A stretch of DNA of 64,000 bases from Paenibacillus urinalis (lineage in GTDB: Bacteria > Bacillota > Bacilli > Paenibacillales > Paenibacillaceae): positions 2,609,501 through 2,673,500 of the forward strand of contig NZ_CP118108.1 of NCBI RefSeq assembly GCF_028747985.1. Reading direction: 5' to 3'. The notes beneath the pieces were generated by a model. The model was not told where the DNA came from, did no database searches, and saw only the letters and a program-made list of their open reading frames with translations. The translations under genes were made by a program, and so were the position numbers. This document shows positions 18,001-26,452 of the stretch, piece by piece. Numbering within the stretch: position 1 is the stretch's first letter; every line of letters begins with the position of its first letter.

Positions 18001-20485
18001 TGACTTAACTTCTCAGAATACGGCTGCACTGACCTTCAATCACTGGTACGAAATCGAAAGAAACTATGATGATGCCTACGTGGAAGTAACCACGGATGGC
18101 GGTACGACCTGGACAGAGATTGGTTACTACTCCAATGTAACAGAAGGTAAACAGTGGTCACCTGTATTTATTGATCTGACAAGCTATGCAGGAAATGAAA
18201 TTCAAGTACGCTTTAGATTAACTACGGATGGCAGTGTACAAAAAGCGGGATGGTATTTGGATGATGTCCGGGTGCTGGCTGTATCTGCACCAGAATCAAC
18301 AGCTAGTGATACAAAGACTGAATCTAAAAAAGCTAAAGCAATACAGAATGCCCCTGTATTGACGGACTTTGTGAGCAAGCAGCCGATTACGACTCAAGGT
18401 GATTCCGTATCGAAGGATGGAGAAATAGGACTGTTTAGTCTTCCTGTCTCTGCTACGGTAACGGTTCTCGAAACCGGAAGATCGGTTCGTACGGATGCAT
18501 TTACAGGCCGTTACAGCTTTAATCATGTCGCCGGTGACTATAATTTGAAGGTCGAGTCTTACGGCTATTACCCACAGACGGTTCCTGTAAGCATTGAAGA
18601 TGGCAAGACACGTAACGTTAACTTCCAGCTCGAAGAAATTCCACAAGGTACGATTACGGGCACCGTTACAAATGAACGTACGGGAGAGCCGATTGCAGAT
18701 GCGGTAGTCATGGTCATGGAAGACGCACAGGTATCACCTGTACGGACTGACGAAGCGGGGGTCTTTACTCTGCAGGTATATGAAGGAACATATACTTTGT
18801 CCATTTCCGCATTAGATTACTATAGTGAAACAGCAGCAGTAACCGTTCCTGCGAACGATACTGTCACGCATGACTTTGATCTGAAGCCCTTCATCGGCTA
18901 TGCAGGTGAGATCAAATATGATGACGGAACAGCGGAGAATGCTCGTGCATGGAATGCGGCAGGGAATGCGTGGGCTGTTAAAATGAGTCCTGAATCAGAA
19001 GCGGCACAAGTAACCGGAGCATCCTTCCTCTTCTGGAATACAGAGTGGCCGAGCCCAGGCGGTACAGCCTTCAGTTATTCTGTATATGATGCATCTGGAC
19101 CAGATGGAGCACCCGGACGTGAGCTTGCAGGTCCATTTGACGGTACTGCACTAAGAAATGATGAATGGACAACGGTAGAGTTCCCGGAACCGGTCTCGGT
19201 TACAGGAGACTTTTACATTGTATACGAGCAGACCGAAGCGAATCCTTATTCACCGGGACTAGCAACCGATGAGAGCAGTACAGTCGCTGAACGGGCATGG
19301 CAGCGGATCAGTGGCGCATGGACTGCCTCCCCTCTAGAGGAAGGAAATTACATGATCCGTGCGCATGTACAGTATGCGATTGGCGCGCCAATCATCACCT
19401 CTCCGTCAGAAGATACGTACACGAATGAGGAGTCCATTACAATTACAGGTACTTCCAATGCCAACGGATCAACAGTGACGATTTATAATGGGGAAGAAGA
19501 AGCAGCAACTGCGACGGTGGAAGAGGGACAATTTGAAGCGGTGATCGACCTGAATGCAGGCGAGAACGTTCTTGTCGCTGAAGTCTTGGTGGGTGATGAA
19601 GTAACAGACCCTTCTACTCCAGTAACGGTAACTCTTGATCAAGCTGCACCAGAGCTTGTTGTTACATCTCCAGAGGATGGAGAGACGACGAACGCTGAAG
19701 CTTATACCGTGAGAGGTACAGTGAATGATGAATACCTTGATACGGTTACAGTGAACGGTGAAGCAGCTGAAGTTACGGAGGATGGAAGCTTCGAGCATCG
19801 TCTTCTGATCAACTCAGGTGATAATGTCGTTACTGTAATAGCAACAGACTTGGCTGGCAACGAAACGACCATTACACGTACAGTAGTAGTAAACTGGGCA
19901 GCACCTGTCATAACGAATCTCGCACCAAGTTCGGATCTGCATATTTCAGCAGGAGAGGCGGTGTATGTATCCTTCGACAGCCGCCCAGGTCTGTCAGCAT
20001 CATTCCGTGTCGAACTGCCAGGCAATGCCCCATCGAGCTTCAATGAAGCTCCGCTCACAGAGACTTCTCCTGGACACTATGAAGGAACCTATACAACCTC
20101 AGAATCGTTGAGGCTCGAAGGCGGAGTTATTGTAGTAAGAGTATGGGATACAGCAGGTAACGAAACAGAAGTTGCAGCACTTGGTAAATTATATGTCACA
20201 GAGAGTGGGGAAGAGCCGGCTCCGCCAAATGCAGCCCCTGTCGCCATCATTCAATCTCCGAGCGCAGCGCAGCGTAACCGGGATGTTACTTTCGATGCTT
20301 CAAATTCATACGACGAGGATGGCAGCATTGTTTCTTATGTATGGAATTTTGGAGATGGAGCAACGGGTAGTGGAGTCACCGCTACACATGCCTATACCAA
20401 AGGCGGAAATTATACGGTGGAGCTCATCGTCACAGATGATCAAGGTGCAGCGAATACGAAAACATTCGTCATTCGAATTCGCTAA
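15074..20485 (+). CDS. Secreted multi-domain S8 serine protease, bacillopeptidase F-like
   Basis: 1803 residues, starting with TTG after AAAAGGAG. In order: signal peptide (to about 31), I9-type propeptide, and subtilase domain with D247 (ANLDSGVDYTHP), H293 (DTDGHGTHTMGT) and S470 (NGTSMAGPH). Then come a jelly-roll/MAM-like module (about 656-812, GEGWYIDDFSL), an FN3 domain (about 815-905), a second jelly-roll module (about 914-1070, KAGWYLDDVRVL) and two carboxypeptidase-regulatory-like beta domains (about 1125-1275). A bacillopeptidase F-type region (about 1277-1435), two Ig-like repeats (about 1440-1605) and a C-terminal PKD domain (about 1717-1803, NFGDGATGSG) follow. It is an extracellular protease with adhesive modules. 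No LPxTG or SLH anchor is seen, so release to the medium is likely. It is much longer than ordinary subtilisins but all catalytic residues are intact. Confidence 0.93.
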   Translation: MVTAKKTKKTFSLSMAFLLAVSIVSPAMAAPTTSVSDKIDLRTAAPELITAKVDSKLNKLFDEDKYVTYLIKMSEQADTALASQKAMDLASTQKATPAAAKLSARTSVVSTLRETASRTQIPIQKYLDEQKEVGGVKEYKSYFIVNSLAVTSTKEVMEELALQPGIDKILPNEERFLQEVTVDKNASTPKANDLDSDSAASAADQNKNTEPSDYDPAEIEWNIAQVNAPEVWEQGIDGSGIVVANLDSGVDYTHPALASKWRGLDASGNVVDPELSWYDPHSGASLPADTDGHGTHTMGTMVGAEEDGTNMIGVAPGAKWMAVRIFNPSTTDAIILDGAQWLLAPVDEEGNLHPELAPDVVNNSWGGGAGIDEWFRPIVQAWRDAQIFPEFSAGNTTLTNPGGPGSVANPANYPESFATGATDINGDLADFSLLGPSPYDEIKPEVSAPGVNIRSSVPGGSYEGGWNGTSMAGPHTTAIAAMLLQANSSLTVDDLEDILTETATERTDSTYPESPNNGYGHGIVNALDAVGSVLQGVGSVTGRVTIDGDDLTAPELDYTVLESVYAGLDAGFSIEASDNVSVTEVSVFARTEGMSRYVYIPAELTSGDALDGTYRAVIPAALIEEPGLEYYIRVNDYGNNGYETEVHSVDVLEGIEPGYSQNFEQDYVGFLPDLDNPWVWGTPESGPGSAYSGEHVMATNLTGTYAPNSNTALIAPPINLEDAPEGALLSFKQWYELEDGSDFGTVYLATEENDYEFEQLLTVTGSSEDWANQYVDLTAYAGQKVYVAFVLSSDASIQGEGWYIDDFSLQLPDEVAPAAPSELTGTPSILGDVSLEWSAPADEDLKEYNVYRSVASDTGYELIGTTSEASYVDSITIEGETTFYYVVKAKDYSGNESDASNEIAVDVAVPETVFSDSFDGEDDNGWTHLGTNDVWERGTPAAPGPASAVTPPNVWGTDLNGTYLASSNFSLVSPVIDLTSQNTAALTFNHWYEIERNYDDAYVEVTTDGGTTWTEIGYYSNVTEGKQWSPVFIDLTSYAGNEIQVRFRLTTDGSVQKAGWYLDDVRVLAVSAPESTASDTKTESKKAKAIQNAPVLTDFVSKQPITTQGDSVSKDGEIGLFSLPVSATVTVLETGRSVRTDAFTGRYSFNHVAGDYNLKVESYGYYPQTVPVSIEDGKTRNVNFQLEEIPQGTITGTVTNERTGEPIADAVVMVMEDAQVSPVRTDEAGVFTLQVYEGTYTLSISALDYYSETAAVTVPANDTVTHDFDLKPFIGYAGEIKYDDGTAENARAWNAAGNAWAVKMSPESEAAQVTGASFLFWNTEWPSPGGTAFSYSVYDASGPDGAPGRELAGPFDGTALRNDEWTTVEFPEPVSVTGDFYIVYEQTEANPYSPGLATDESSTVAERAWQRISGAWTASPLEEGNYMIRAHVQYAIGAPIITSPSEDTYTNEESITITGTSNANGSTVTIYNGEEEAATATVEEGQFEAVIDLNAGENVLVAEVLVGDEVTDPSTPVTVTLDQAAPELVVTSPEDGETTNAEAYTVRGTVNDEYLDTVTVNGEAAEVTEDGSFEHRLLINSGDNVVTVIATDLAGNETTITRTVVVNWAAPVITNLAPSSDLHISAGEAVYVSFDSRPGLSASFRVELPGNAPSSFNEAPLTETSPGHYEGTYTTSESLRLEGGVIVVRVWDTAGNETEVAALGKLYVTESGEEPAPPNAAPVAIIQSPSAAQRNRDVTFDASNSYDEDGSIVSYVWNFGDGATGSGVTATHAYTKGGNYTVELIVTDDQGAANTKTFVIRIR

Positions 20486-20513
20486 GTTTCTGAACGAACG
20501 CTTGTCCTAATAA

Positions 20514-20552
20514 AAAGAGGAGTTCCGGATAATGGTCCGGATTCTCCTCTTT
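20514..20552. terminator. Bidirectional terminator
   Basis: AAAGAGGAG and CTCCTCTTT pair, with an inner CCGGA/TCCGG stem. It separates the protease from the convergent atl-like gene. Confidence 0.85.
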
Positions 20553-20561
20553 CTCGATTTT

Positions 20562-20861
20562 TCAGGCCTGATATTTGGATAGGTCAATCCGTCGGTCAAG
20601 TCCCAGTTCTACACCTTCATCTTCGAGCTTCATCTCTTGGATCAATCGCTGCTCGTCTTCAGGGATGGCTATCTCTCCGAACTTATTTACGACTCGGTGC
20701 CAGGGGAGGGCATGCTTCTCACTCATCGAGTGAAGTACCCGGACAACCTGTCTTGCCGCACGAGGACTTCCGGCTAAAGCCGCAACTTGTCCGTAGGTCA
20801 TTACCTTTCCCTCTGGAATGGATTGAATGACTCGAATCACTTCTGCGGTAAAGGGCTGCAT
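20562..20861 (-). CDS. Alkyltransferase-like protein (Atl, MGMT family)
   Basis: The 99-residue protein has the DNA-binding C-terminal domain fold of O6-alkylguanine-DNA alkyltransferases: VIRVIQSIPEGKVMTYGQVA, then GSPRAARQVVRVLH with the arginine finger. The active-site motif PCHRV is PWHRVV here, with Trp54 instead of the methyl-accepting cysteine. That is the hallmark of Atl1/YbaZ-type proteins, which bind O6-alkylguanine and hand it to nucleotide excision repair without repairing it. It is a single gene with a terminator behind it. It is one of three alkylation-damage genes in this window (with AlkC and AlkD). Confidence 0.93.
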   Translation of the reverse strand: MQPFTAEVIRVIQSIPEGKVMTYGQVAALAGSPRAARQVVRVLHSMSEKHALPWHRVVNKFGEIAIPEDEQRLIQEMKLEDEGVELGLDRRIDLSKYQA

Positions 20862-20973
20862 TGCTTCCTGTCTCCTTAAGTTTATACATTCGTTACTAGA
20901 ATCATTTCAGATGATTATATCAAAAAAATATCCTTCTTAAGAACTGTTTATCGCGAAGAAGGGTAACAAGTGG

Positions 20974-21003
20974 TTGACGATGATCAAGACTCAAAGGTAA
21001 TAT
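20974..21003 (+). promoter_or_regulatory. Candidate promoter of the pullulanase gene
   Basis: TTGACG at 20974-20979 and TAATAT at 20998-21003 are 18 bases apart; a better -10, TATAAT at 21001-21006, would give a 21-base spacer. A cre-like site starts just downstream. Confidence 0.45.
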
Positions 21004-21008
21004 AATCA

Positions 21009-21022
21009 TGCAAACGGTTTCA
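21009..21022. promoter_or_regulatory. cre-like site 1 of the pullulanase gene
   Basis: TGCAAACGGTTTCA matches the cre consensus at 13 of 14 positions. It overlaps the expected transcription start, a repressing position. Confidence 0.65.
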
Positions 21023-21175
21023 TTGGAAATAAAGCAAGGAATTCCTTGTCTGAACAAAACCACAAGCAGACAATTAGAAGAATGTTTGCGTTAATCAGAA
21101 CGGAGGTGTATGTTTACGCTATTCTTGAACAGGAAGAAGTTAGAATGACAACGATCCATACGGTTCGACAATCTA

Positions 21176-21189
21176 TGCAAACGGTACCA
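21176..21189. promoter_or_regulatory. cre-like site 2 of the pullulanase gene
   Basis: TGCAAACGGTACCA shares its first ten bases with site 1. It lies 43 bases before the start codon, in the leader, where it could act as a roadblock. Confidence 0.5.
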
Positions 21190-21231
21190 AATTTGGTGTA
21201 TTCCATTTCAATATGAATCGGAGGAATGTTC

Positions 21232-24200
21232 ATGCGCAATTATCGTTCTTTGCGTACAGCATTAACAGTGTTCATCGCTGCAGTTATGGTCTTGACAAGC
21301 ATATGGATCGTGCCTGTTGATGCTCAGGAGAATCATTCAATTCAGTCGATACCTGAGCAGAATTTAAGAATTCATTATGACGGGACTGGAGAGAATCTGG
21401 GTGTTTGGGTATGGGAGGATGTAGAGCTTCCATCAGCCGAATGGCCAAGCGGTGCAATTCCGTTTACAGCAGAACAGCAGGATGCTTATGGAGCCTATGT
21501 AGATATTCCGCTCAGAGCAGATGCTAAAAAAGTTGGCTTTCTCATCGTAGATCGGACGACCGGGGAGAAGCACGGTGGAGATAAGATACTAGAGCTGAGC
21601 TCAACAAATATAAATGAGGTGTGGCTGGGACAAGGATCAGACGAGATTCTCCTGTATGAACCTGTACCCTTGGCTGATGATGTCGTGCGAATCCATTATT
21701 CTCGTGCAGATCAAGACTATAATGGATATGGATTATGGTTATGGGAAGATGTGAAAGCGCCTTCAACAGATTGGCCGAAGGGCGCGCTCCCATTTACTAA
21801 CGAACAGACCGATAAATATGGTGCTTATATTGATGTTGAGCTAAAAGAGGATGCCACGAAGCTCGGGTTTCTTATAGTGAATCGTAATAATGGCGAGGAA
21901 AAGGATGGTGGAGATAAGAGCTTCAACCTCCTTCAGCATTATGATCATTTATGGGTCCGGGAAGGTGATGATCAAGTGTACGTCTCACCCTATGGTGAGA
22001 TGGCTACAGGAGTTACAGCTGCTACAGTCACATCCAAGGACCTGATTGAGCTCAAATTTACTCGAACTGAAGGACTTACTCCGGATGCGGTAAGCAGGGA
22101 ATTGATCATTAAGGATCAGGCTGGCTCGGTTGTTGAAGCTAGTGAAGTCAAAGTAAGCGAGAATAATACAGTAGAAATCACAGCTGATTTTGATCTGAAC
22201 AAGCTTCCACTTACAATTACGTATGCAGGCATATCGGTTAAGGCAGAGCTTCATTGGAGTGTTATTGATGAATTATATGCTTATAAGGGTAACGACCTCG
22301 GTGCTACATACAGTAAGAAAAAAGTCACCTTCAAGCTGTGGGCACCGACTGCAAGCTCGGTAAAGCTAAATGTATACGATAAGAAGGATGCATCTGTTCA
22401 TATTGGATCCAAGGAGCTGACCCTTCAAGAGCAAGGGGTATGGAAGACCGTAGTTCGACCAGAAGAGCATGGCGTGAAGGATCTTAAAAATTATTTCTAC
22501 CAATATGAGGTTGTAAACAATGGCGAGAGTCGAAAAGTGCTGGATCCTTATGCGAAATCGATGGCAGCCTTCCAGGTCGATACCTCAGGCGCTGCGGGTC
22601 AAGACGGGGATGTCGTTGGTAAAGCAGCCATCATTGATCTCAGTAAAACAAATCCGAAGGGTTATAACTATGCCAAGATTGACGGTTATAAAAATAGAGA
22701 GGATGCGATTATATGGGAGCTGCACGTTCGGGATTATACTTCCGATCCTTCAATTCAAGATGACCTAACCTCCAGATGGGGCACCTATAATGCATTAGAA
22801 GACAAATTGGATTATATGAAATCACTTGGCGTCACTCACGTACAGCTTCTCCCGGTTATGGCCTGGTACTATGGGGATGAGACGAAGATGGGTAACAGGG
22901 AGCTTCAATACTCTGCCGGAGGCAACGAATACAACTGGGGATATGACCCTCACAATTACTTCTCTCCTGATGGGGCGTATTCCGAAGATGCCACAAATCC
23001 GGAGCTTCGAGTCAAAGAGCTTAAGAACATGATTGATGCTATTCATGATGCAGGTATGGGTGTCATTCTCGATGTCGTATATACGCACATGGCGAATGCT
23101 GATCTTCTGAATGATATCGTTCCGAATTACTATGCTTGGAAGGACAGTAATGGTGCATACGTCGGCGGCTTCGGCAATAATCTGGCTACGAATCATGTAA
23201 TGGCAGAGAAATTGATGGTGGATTCGGTGAAATACTGGTTTGATGAGTATAAAATTGATGGAATGCGATTCGATATGATGGGGGATGCGACTTCCGGTTC
23301 TATTCAAAAAGCTTATGATGCAGCTGCCAAGCTGAATCCGAATGCGCTATTCATTGGTGAGGGCTGGAGAACCTTCAGTGGAGCCAATGCAGATACTGAA
23401 CTTGCCGGACAAGGTGCGGACCAGGATTGGATGGACGAGACAAATGATGTGGGTGTATTCTCCGATGAAATTCGTAATGAATTAAAATCCGGATTCGGTT
23501 CTGAAGGAGAGCCTAGATTCCTTACTGGCGGTGCAAGAGATATCAACCTGATCATGAGCAATATCAAAGGCCAGCCGACAAACACGCCAGCGGACGATCC
23601 TGGAGATATGGTGCAATATATTGAAGCTCACGATAATCTCCCGCTGTATGATGTTATTGCACAATCGATCAAGAAAGATCCGTCCATACCGGCAAATGAT
23701 CTTGAAATTCATCAGCGAATCAGACTTGGGAATCTGATGGTGCTGACTTCTCAGGGAACGGTATTTCTGCACGCGGGGCAGGAATACGGACGTACGAAGC
23801 AGTGGCATGGTGAAGGGTTGCCTGAGCAGAAATATCACGCTTTGTCAGATGAAACCGGTAAAGTATTTGGCTATTTCATTCACGATTCCTATGACTCTTC
23901 AGATGCGATTAACAAATTCGATTGGGATAAGGCACTGGACAGTAAGAAATATCCGGTTAACAGTGTAACAAGGGAGTATACGGAGGGACTCATTCAACTG
24001 AGGAAATCAACCAACGCCTTCCGTCTAGGGGATGAATCTCTCGTAGATAAGAATGTATCTCTAATTAAGGCACCGGAGATGAACAGCAAGGATCTAATCA
24101 TCGCCTACAAAAATAAGTCTACGGATAACACGGGGACATACTATGTTTTTGTTAATGCGGATCAAACCCCAAGAACGCTTAGTCTCGACACAGATCTTAC

Positions 24201-24345
24201 GAAAGGAACTGTTGTCGTGGATCAGGATGAAGCTGGAGTTAAGGCGGTTTCTGACAAATCCGGGTTTGAACTTAGTAAAACTTCAATTACACTTGAGCCG
24301 CTGACGGCTGTTGTAATTAAGATGAAAGAAAAATCTAAAAAGTAA
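21232..24345 (+). CDS. pulA: Secreted type I pullulanase (GH13)
   Basis: About 1037 residues from the ATG at 21232; the ATG six bases earlier is too close to GGAGG. A signal peptide is followed by two starch-binding PUD/CBM41 repeats (about 45-145 and 153-255, LRIHYDGTG and VRIHYSRAD), an Ig-like linker, a CBM48 domain (VTFKLWAPTASSVKLNVYD) and the GH13 barrel. The pullulanase signature YNWGYDPHNYFSP is present. The nucleophile is D681 (DGMRFDMMGD), the acid/base E710 (FIGEGWR) and the stabiliser D801 (IEAHDNLPLYD). It cleaves alpha-1,6 branches of pullulan and starch outside the cell. Two cre-like sites lie upstream and a terminator follows. The gene is monocistronic. Confidence 0.95.
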   Translation: MRNYRSLRTALTVFIAAVMVLTSIWIVPVDAQENHSIQSIPEQNLRIHYDGTGENLGVWVWEDVELPSAEWPSGAIPFTAEQQDAYGAYVDIPLRADAKKVGFLIVDRTTGEKHGGDKILELSSTNINEVWLGQGSDEILLYEPVPLADDVVRIHYSRADQDYNGYGLWLWEDVKAPSTDWPKGALPFTNEQTDKYGAYIDVELKEDATKLGFLIVNRNNGEEKDGGDKSFNLLQHYDHLWVREGDDQVYVSPYGEMATGVTAATVTSKDLIELKFTRTEGLTPDAVSRELIIKDQAGSVVEASEVKVSENNTVEITADFDLNKLPLTITYAGISVKAELHWSVIDELYAYKGNDLGATYSKKKVTFKLWAPTASSVKLNVYDKKDASVHIGSKELTLQEQGVWKTVVRPEEHGVKDLKNYFYQYEVVNNGESRKVLDPYAKSMAAFQVDTSGAAGQDGDVVGKAAIIDLSKTNPKGYNYAKIDGYKNREDAIIWELHVRDYTSDPSIQDDLTSRWGTYNALEDKLDYMKSLGVTHVQLLPVMAWYYGDETKMGNRELQYSAGGNEYNWGYDPHNYFSPDGAYSEDATNPELRVKELKNMIDAIHDAGMGVILDVVYTHMANADLLNDIVPNYYAWKDSNGAYVGGFGNNLATNHVMAEKLMVDSVKYWFDEYKIDGMRFDMMGDATSGSIQKAYDAAAKLNPNALFIGEGWRTFSGANADTELAGQGADQDWMDETNDVGVFSDEIRNELKSGFGSEGEPRFLTGGARDINLIMSNIKGQPTNTPADDPGDMVQYIEAHDNLPLYDVIAQSIKKDPSIPANDLEIHQRIRLGNLMVLTSQGTVFLHAGQEYGRTKQWHGEGLPEQKYHALSDETGKVFGYFIHDSYDSSDAINKFDWDKALDSKKYPVNSVTREYTEGLIQLRKSTNAFRLGDESLVDKNVSLIKAPEMNSKDLIIAYKNKSTDNTGTYYVFVNADQTPRTLSLDTDLTKGTVVVDQDEAGVKAVSDKSGFELSKTSITLEPLTAVVIKMKEKSKK

Positions 24346-24357
24346 AGCATTCCTAAG

Positions 24358-24387
24358 AAACTCTCCTTATTTGATAGGGAGAGTTTT
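24358..24387 (+). terminator. Rho-independent terminator
   Basis: AAACTCTCC pairs with GGAGAGTTT, followed by TCTATTC. It ends the pullulanase transcript. Confidence 0.8.
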
Positions 24388-24541
24388 CTATTCATCACCA
24401 TATTTCTAGATAATTATCTCTTATTCACGAAAAAACACCCTTTATCAGCAAACCTGATAGATGTCATAAGATCAATCTAATTGACCACTCTCTGGTCCTG
24501 TGATAGTTTCAGTAGAGACAAATTAATTCTGATAAACTTAC

Positions 24542-24556
24542 TGAGAATTATTATCA
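24542..24556. promoter_or_regulatory. Fur-like box before cysJI
   Basis: TGAGAATTATTATCA matches the 7-1-7 Fur consensus TGATAATnATTATCA with one mismatch. It ends 21 bases before the cysJ start codon. PerR and Zur boxes are similar, so the exact regulator is open. Confidence 0.55.
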
Positions 24557-24577
24557 AAGCATCCGAGGTGGATATTA

Positions 24578-26419
24578 TTGGAACTCCAAGTGATTAACAG
24601 CCCATTTACTCAGGAACAGACGGAACTATTAAATCGATTATTACCTACATTATCCGAGACACAGCGTATATGGCTTAGCGGCTATTTAACGGCGATTCAA
24701 GCAAGCGGTGTGGCTGCGACATCTGCGTTAGAAGCACCGGCTGTGAACGTTGCTGGTCAGCCTGCAGTAGCTGCACCTGCGATCAGCAAAGAGATTACCG
24801 TACTGTTCGGTTCCCAGACGGGAAACAGCAGCGGAATTGCGAAGAAATTCAGCAAGAAGCTTCAGGAGCAAGGGTTTGAAGTAACAACCAGCTCTATGAG
24901 TGATTTCAAACCAAACAATCTGAAGAAGGTTCAAAATCTGCTCATTGTCGTCAGCACCCATGGAGAAGGAGAGCCGCCGGATAGTGCGATCGCTTTCCAT
25001 GAATTTTTGCACAGTAAACGTGCACCTAAGCTGGATGACTTGAAATTCTCTGTTCTGGCACTTGGAGATACTTCCTACGAATTCTTCTGCCAAACAGGCA
25101 AGGATTTTGACAATCGTCTGGCCGAGCTCGGCGGAACTCGTTTGACGCCAAGAATGGACTGCGATGTTGACTTTGAAGAGTCAGCAGCCGAATGGATGAA
25201 TAATGTCCTGTCTGAGCTGAATGCGGCAAGTACATTAACACCGGTAAGTGTCAGTAGTGTAGGTGCGGCAGCCTCTACCAGTACGGAATCAGAGTTCACC
25301 AGATCGAACCCGTTTCAAGCCGAGGTGCTTGAGAATCTAAATTTGAACGGACGCGGGTCTGATCGTGAAACGAGACATATCGAGCTGTCCTTAGAAGGAT
25401 CTGGACTTACTTATGAGCCAGGAGACAGCTTGGGAATCATCCCTCAGAATCATCCTTTGCTCGTAGAAGAGATCATTGCTGCAGCAGGGTGGAACGGTGA
25501 AGAAATCATTCAGGTATCCAAAAAAGGCGACACGCTCTCTTTACAGGATGCACTGACGAAGTATTTTGAAATTACGGTACTGACAAAGCCGCTGCTGGAG
25601 CAAATTGTGAATCTGACCTCGAATGCTCAGCTTAGAAAGCTACTTGAGCCAGGTAATGAACAAGAGCTTCGCAATTATATCAATGACCATGATCTGCTCG
25701 ATTTGATCCAGGACTTTGATCTACGAGGTGTAACCGCATCTGAATTCGTTACGCTGCTTCGTAAAATCCCGGCACGCCTCTATTCCATTGCCAGCAGTCC
25801 AAGTGCATATCCTGATGAAGTGCATTTGACCGTGCGTACAGTACGTTACCAAGCGAACGGACGGGATCGCTACGGTGTCTGCTCCGTGCAGCTGGCAGAA
25901 CGAATTGAACCAGGAGATCAACTCCCTGTATTTATACAGAATAACGATAACTTCAAGCTTCCAGCGAACCCTGATGCACCAATTATTATGATTGGACCAG
26001 GTACGGGTGTTGCTCCTTTCCGTGCATTCATTGGAGAGAGAGAAGAGCAGGGAGCCGGGGGTAAGAGCTGGCTGTTCTATGGTGATCAGCATTTTGCAAC
26101 CGACTTTTTATATCAGGTGGAATGGCAGCGCTGGCTGGCAGATGGTGTGCTGACCCGGATGGATGTCGCTTTCTCCAGAGATACAGACGAGAAGGTATAT
26201 GTTCAGCACCGGATGCTCGAGAGAAGCCGTGAGCTGTACGAGTGGCTTCAGGAGGGTGCTTACATCTACGTCTGTGGAGATGAGAAGAAGATGGCGCACG
26301 ATGTTCATTCCACACTTGCAGCCATTCTCGTACAGGAAGGCGGCTTGACGATGGAGGCGGCAACGGATTATCTGATTCGATTACAGCAGGACAAACGATA
26401 TCAACGCGATGTTTACTAA
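24578..26419 (+). CDS. cysJ: Sulfite reductase (NADPH) flavoprotein alpha subunit
   Basis: 613 residues, TTG start after CCGAGGTGG. An N-terminal helix and Ala/Pro linker lead to an FMN flavodoxin domain (about 70-205, ITVLFGSQTGNSSGIAKKF, STHGEGEPPDSA). Then come an FAD domain with RLYSIASS and YGVCSVQLAERI, and an NADPH domain with IGPGTGVAPFRAF and the C-terminal YVCGDEKKMAHDV. The last residues QRDVY match CysJ ends. It passes electrons from NADPH through FAD and FMN to the CysI hemoprotein for sulfite to sulfide reduction in cysteine synthesis. cysI follows after 33 bases. No sulfate-activation genes are nearby. The upstream Fur-like box hints at iron control. Confidence 0.95.
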   Translation: MELQVINSPFTQEQTELLNRLLPTLSETQRIWLSGYLTAIQASGVAATSALEAPAVNVAGQPAVAAPAISKEITVLFGSQTGNSSGIAKKFSKKLQEQGFEVTTSSMSDFKPNNLKKVQNLLIVVSTHGEGEPPDSAIAFHEFLHSKRAPKLDDLKFSVLALGDTSYEFFCQTGKDFDNRLAELGGTRLTPRMDCDVDFEESAAEWMNNVLSELNAASTLTPVSVSSVGAAASTSTESEFTRSNPFQAEVLENLNLNGRGSDRETRHIELSLEGSGLTYEPGDSLGIIPQNHPLLVEEIIAAAGWNGEEIIQVSKKGDTLSLQDALTKYFEITVLTKPLLEQIVNLTSNAQLRKLLEPGNEQELRNYINDHDLLDLIQDFDLRGVTASEFVTLLRKIPARLYSIASSPSAYPDEVHLTVRTVRYQANGRDRYGVCSVQLAERIEPGDQLPVFIQNNDNFKLPANPDAPIIMIGPGTGVAPFRAFIGEREEQGAGGKSWLFYGDQHFATDFLYQVEWQRWLADGVLTRMDVAFSRDTDEKVYVQHRMLERSRELYEWLQEGAYIYVCGDEKKMAHDVHSTLAAILVQEGGLTMEAATDYLIRLQQDKRYQRDVY

Positions 26420-26452
26420 GGAAGGCTTTTCATACCGGAAGGAGATACTAGC

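Noticed and set aside
22822..23307. 161-codon open frame on the minus strand
   Set aside because: It is the antisense of the pullulanase catalytic domain, with no ribosome site and no domain pattern.
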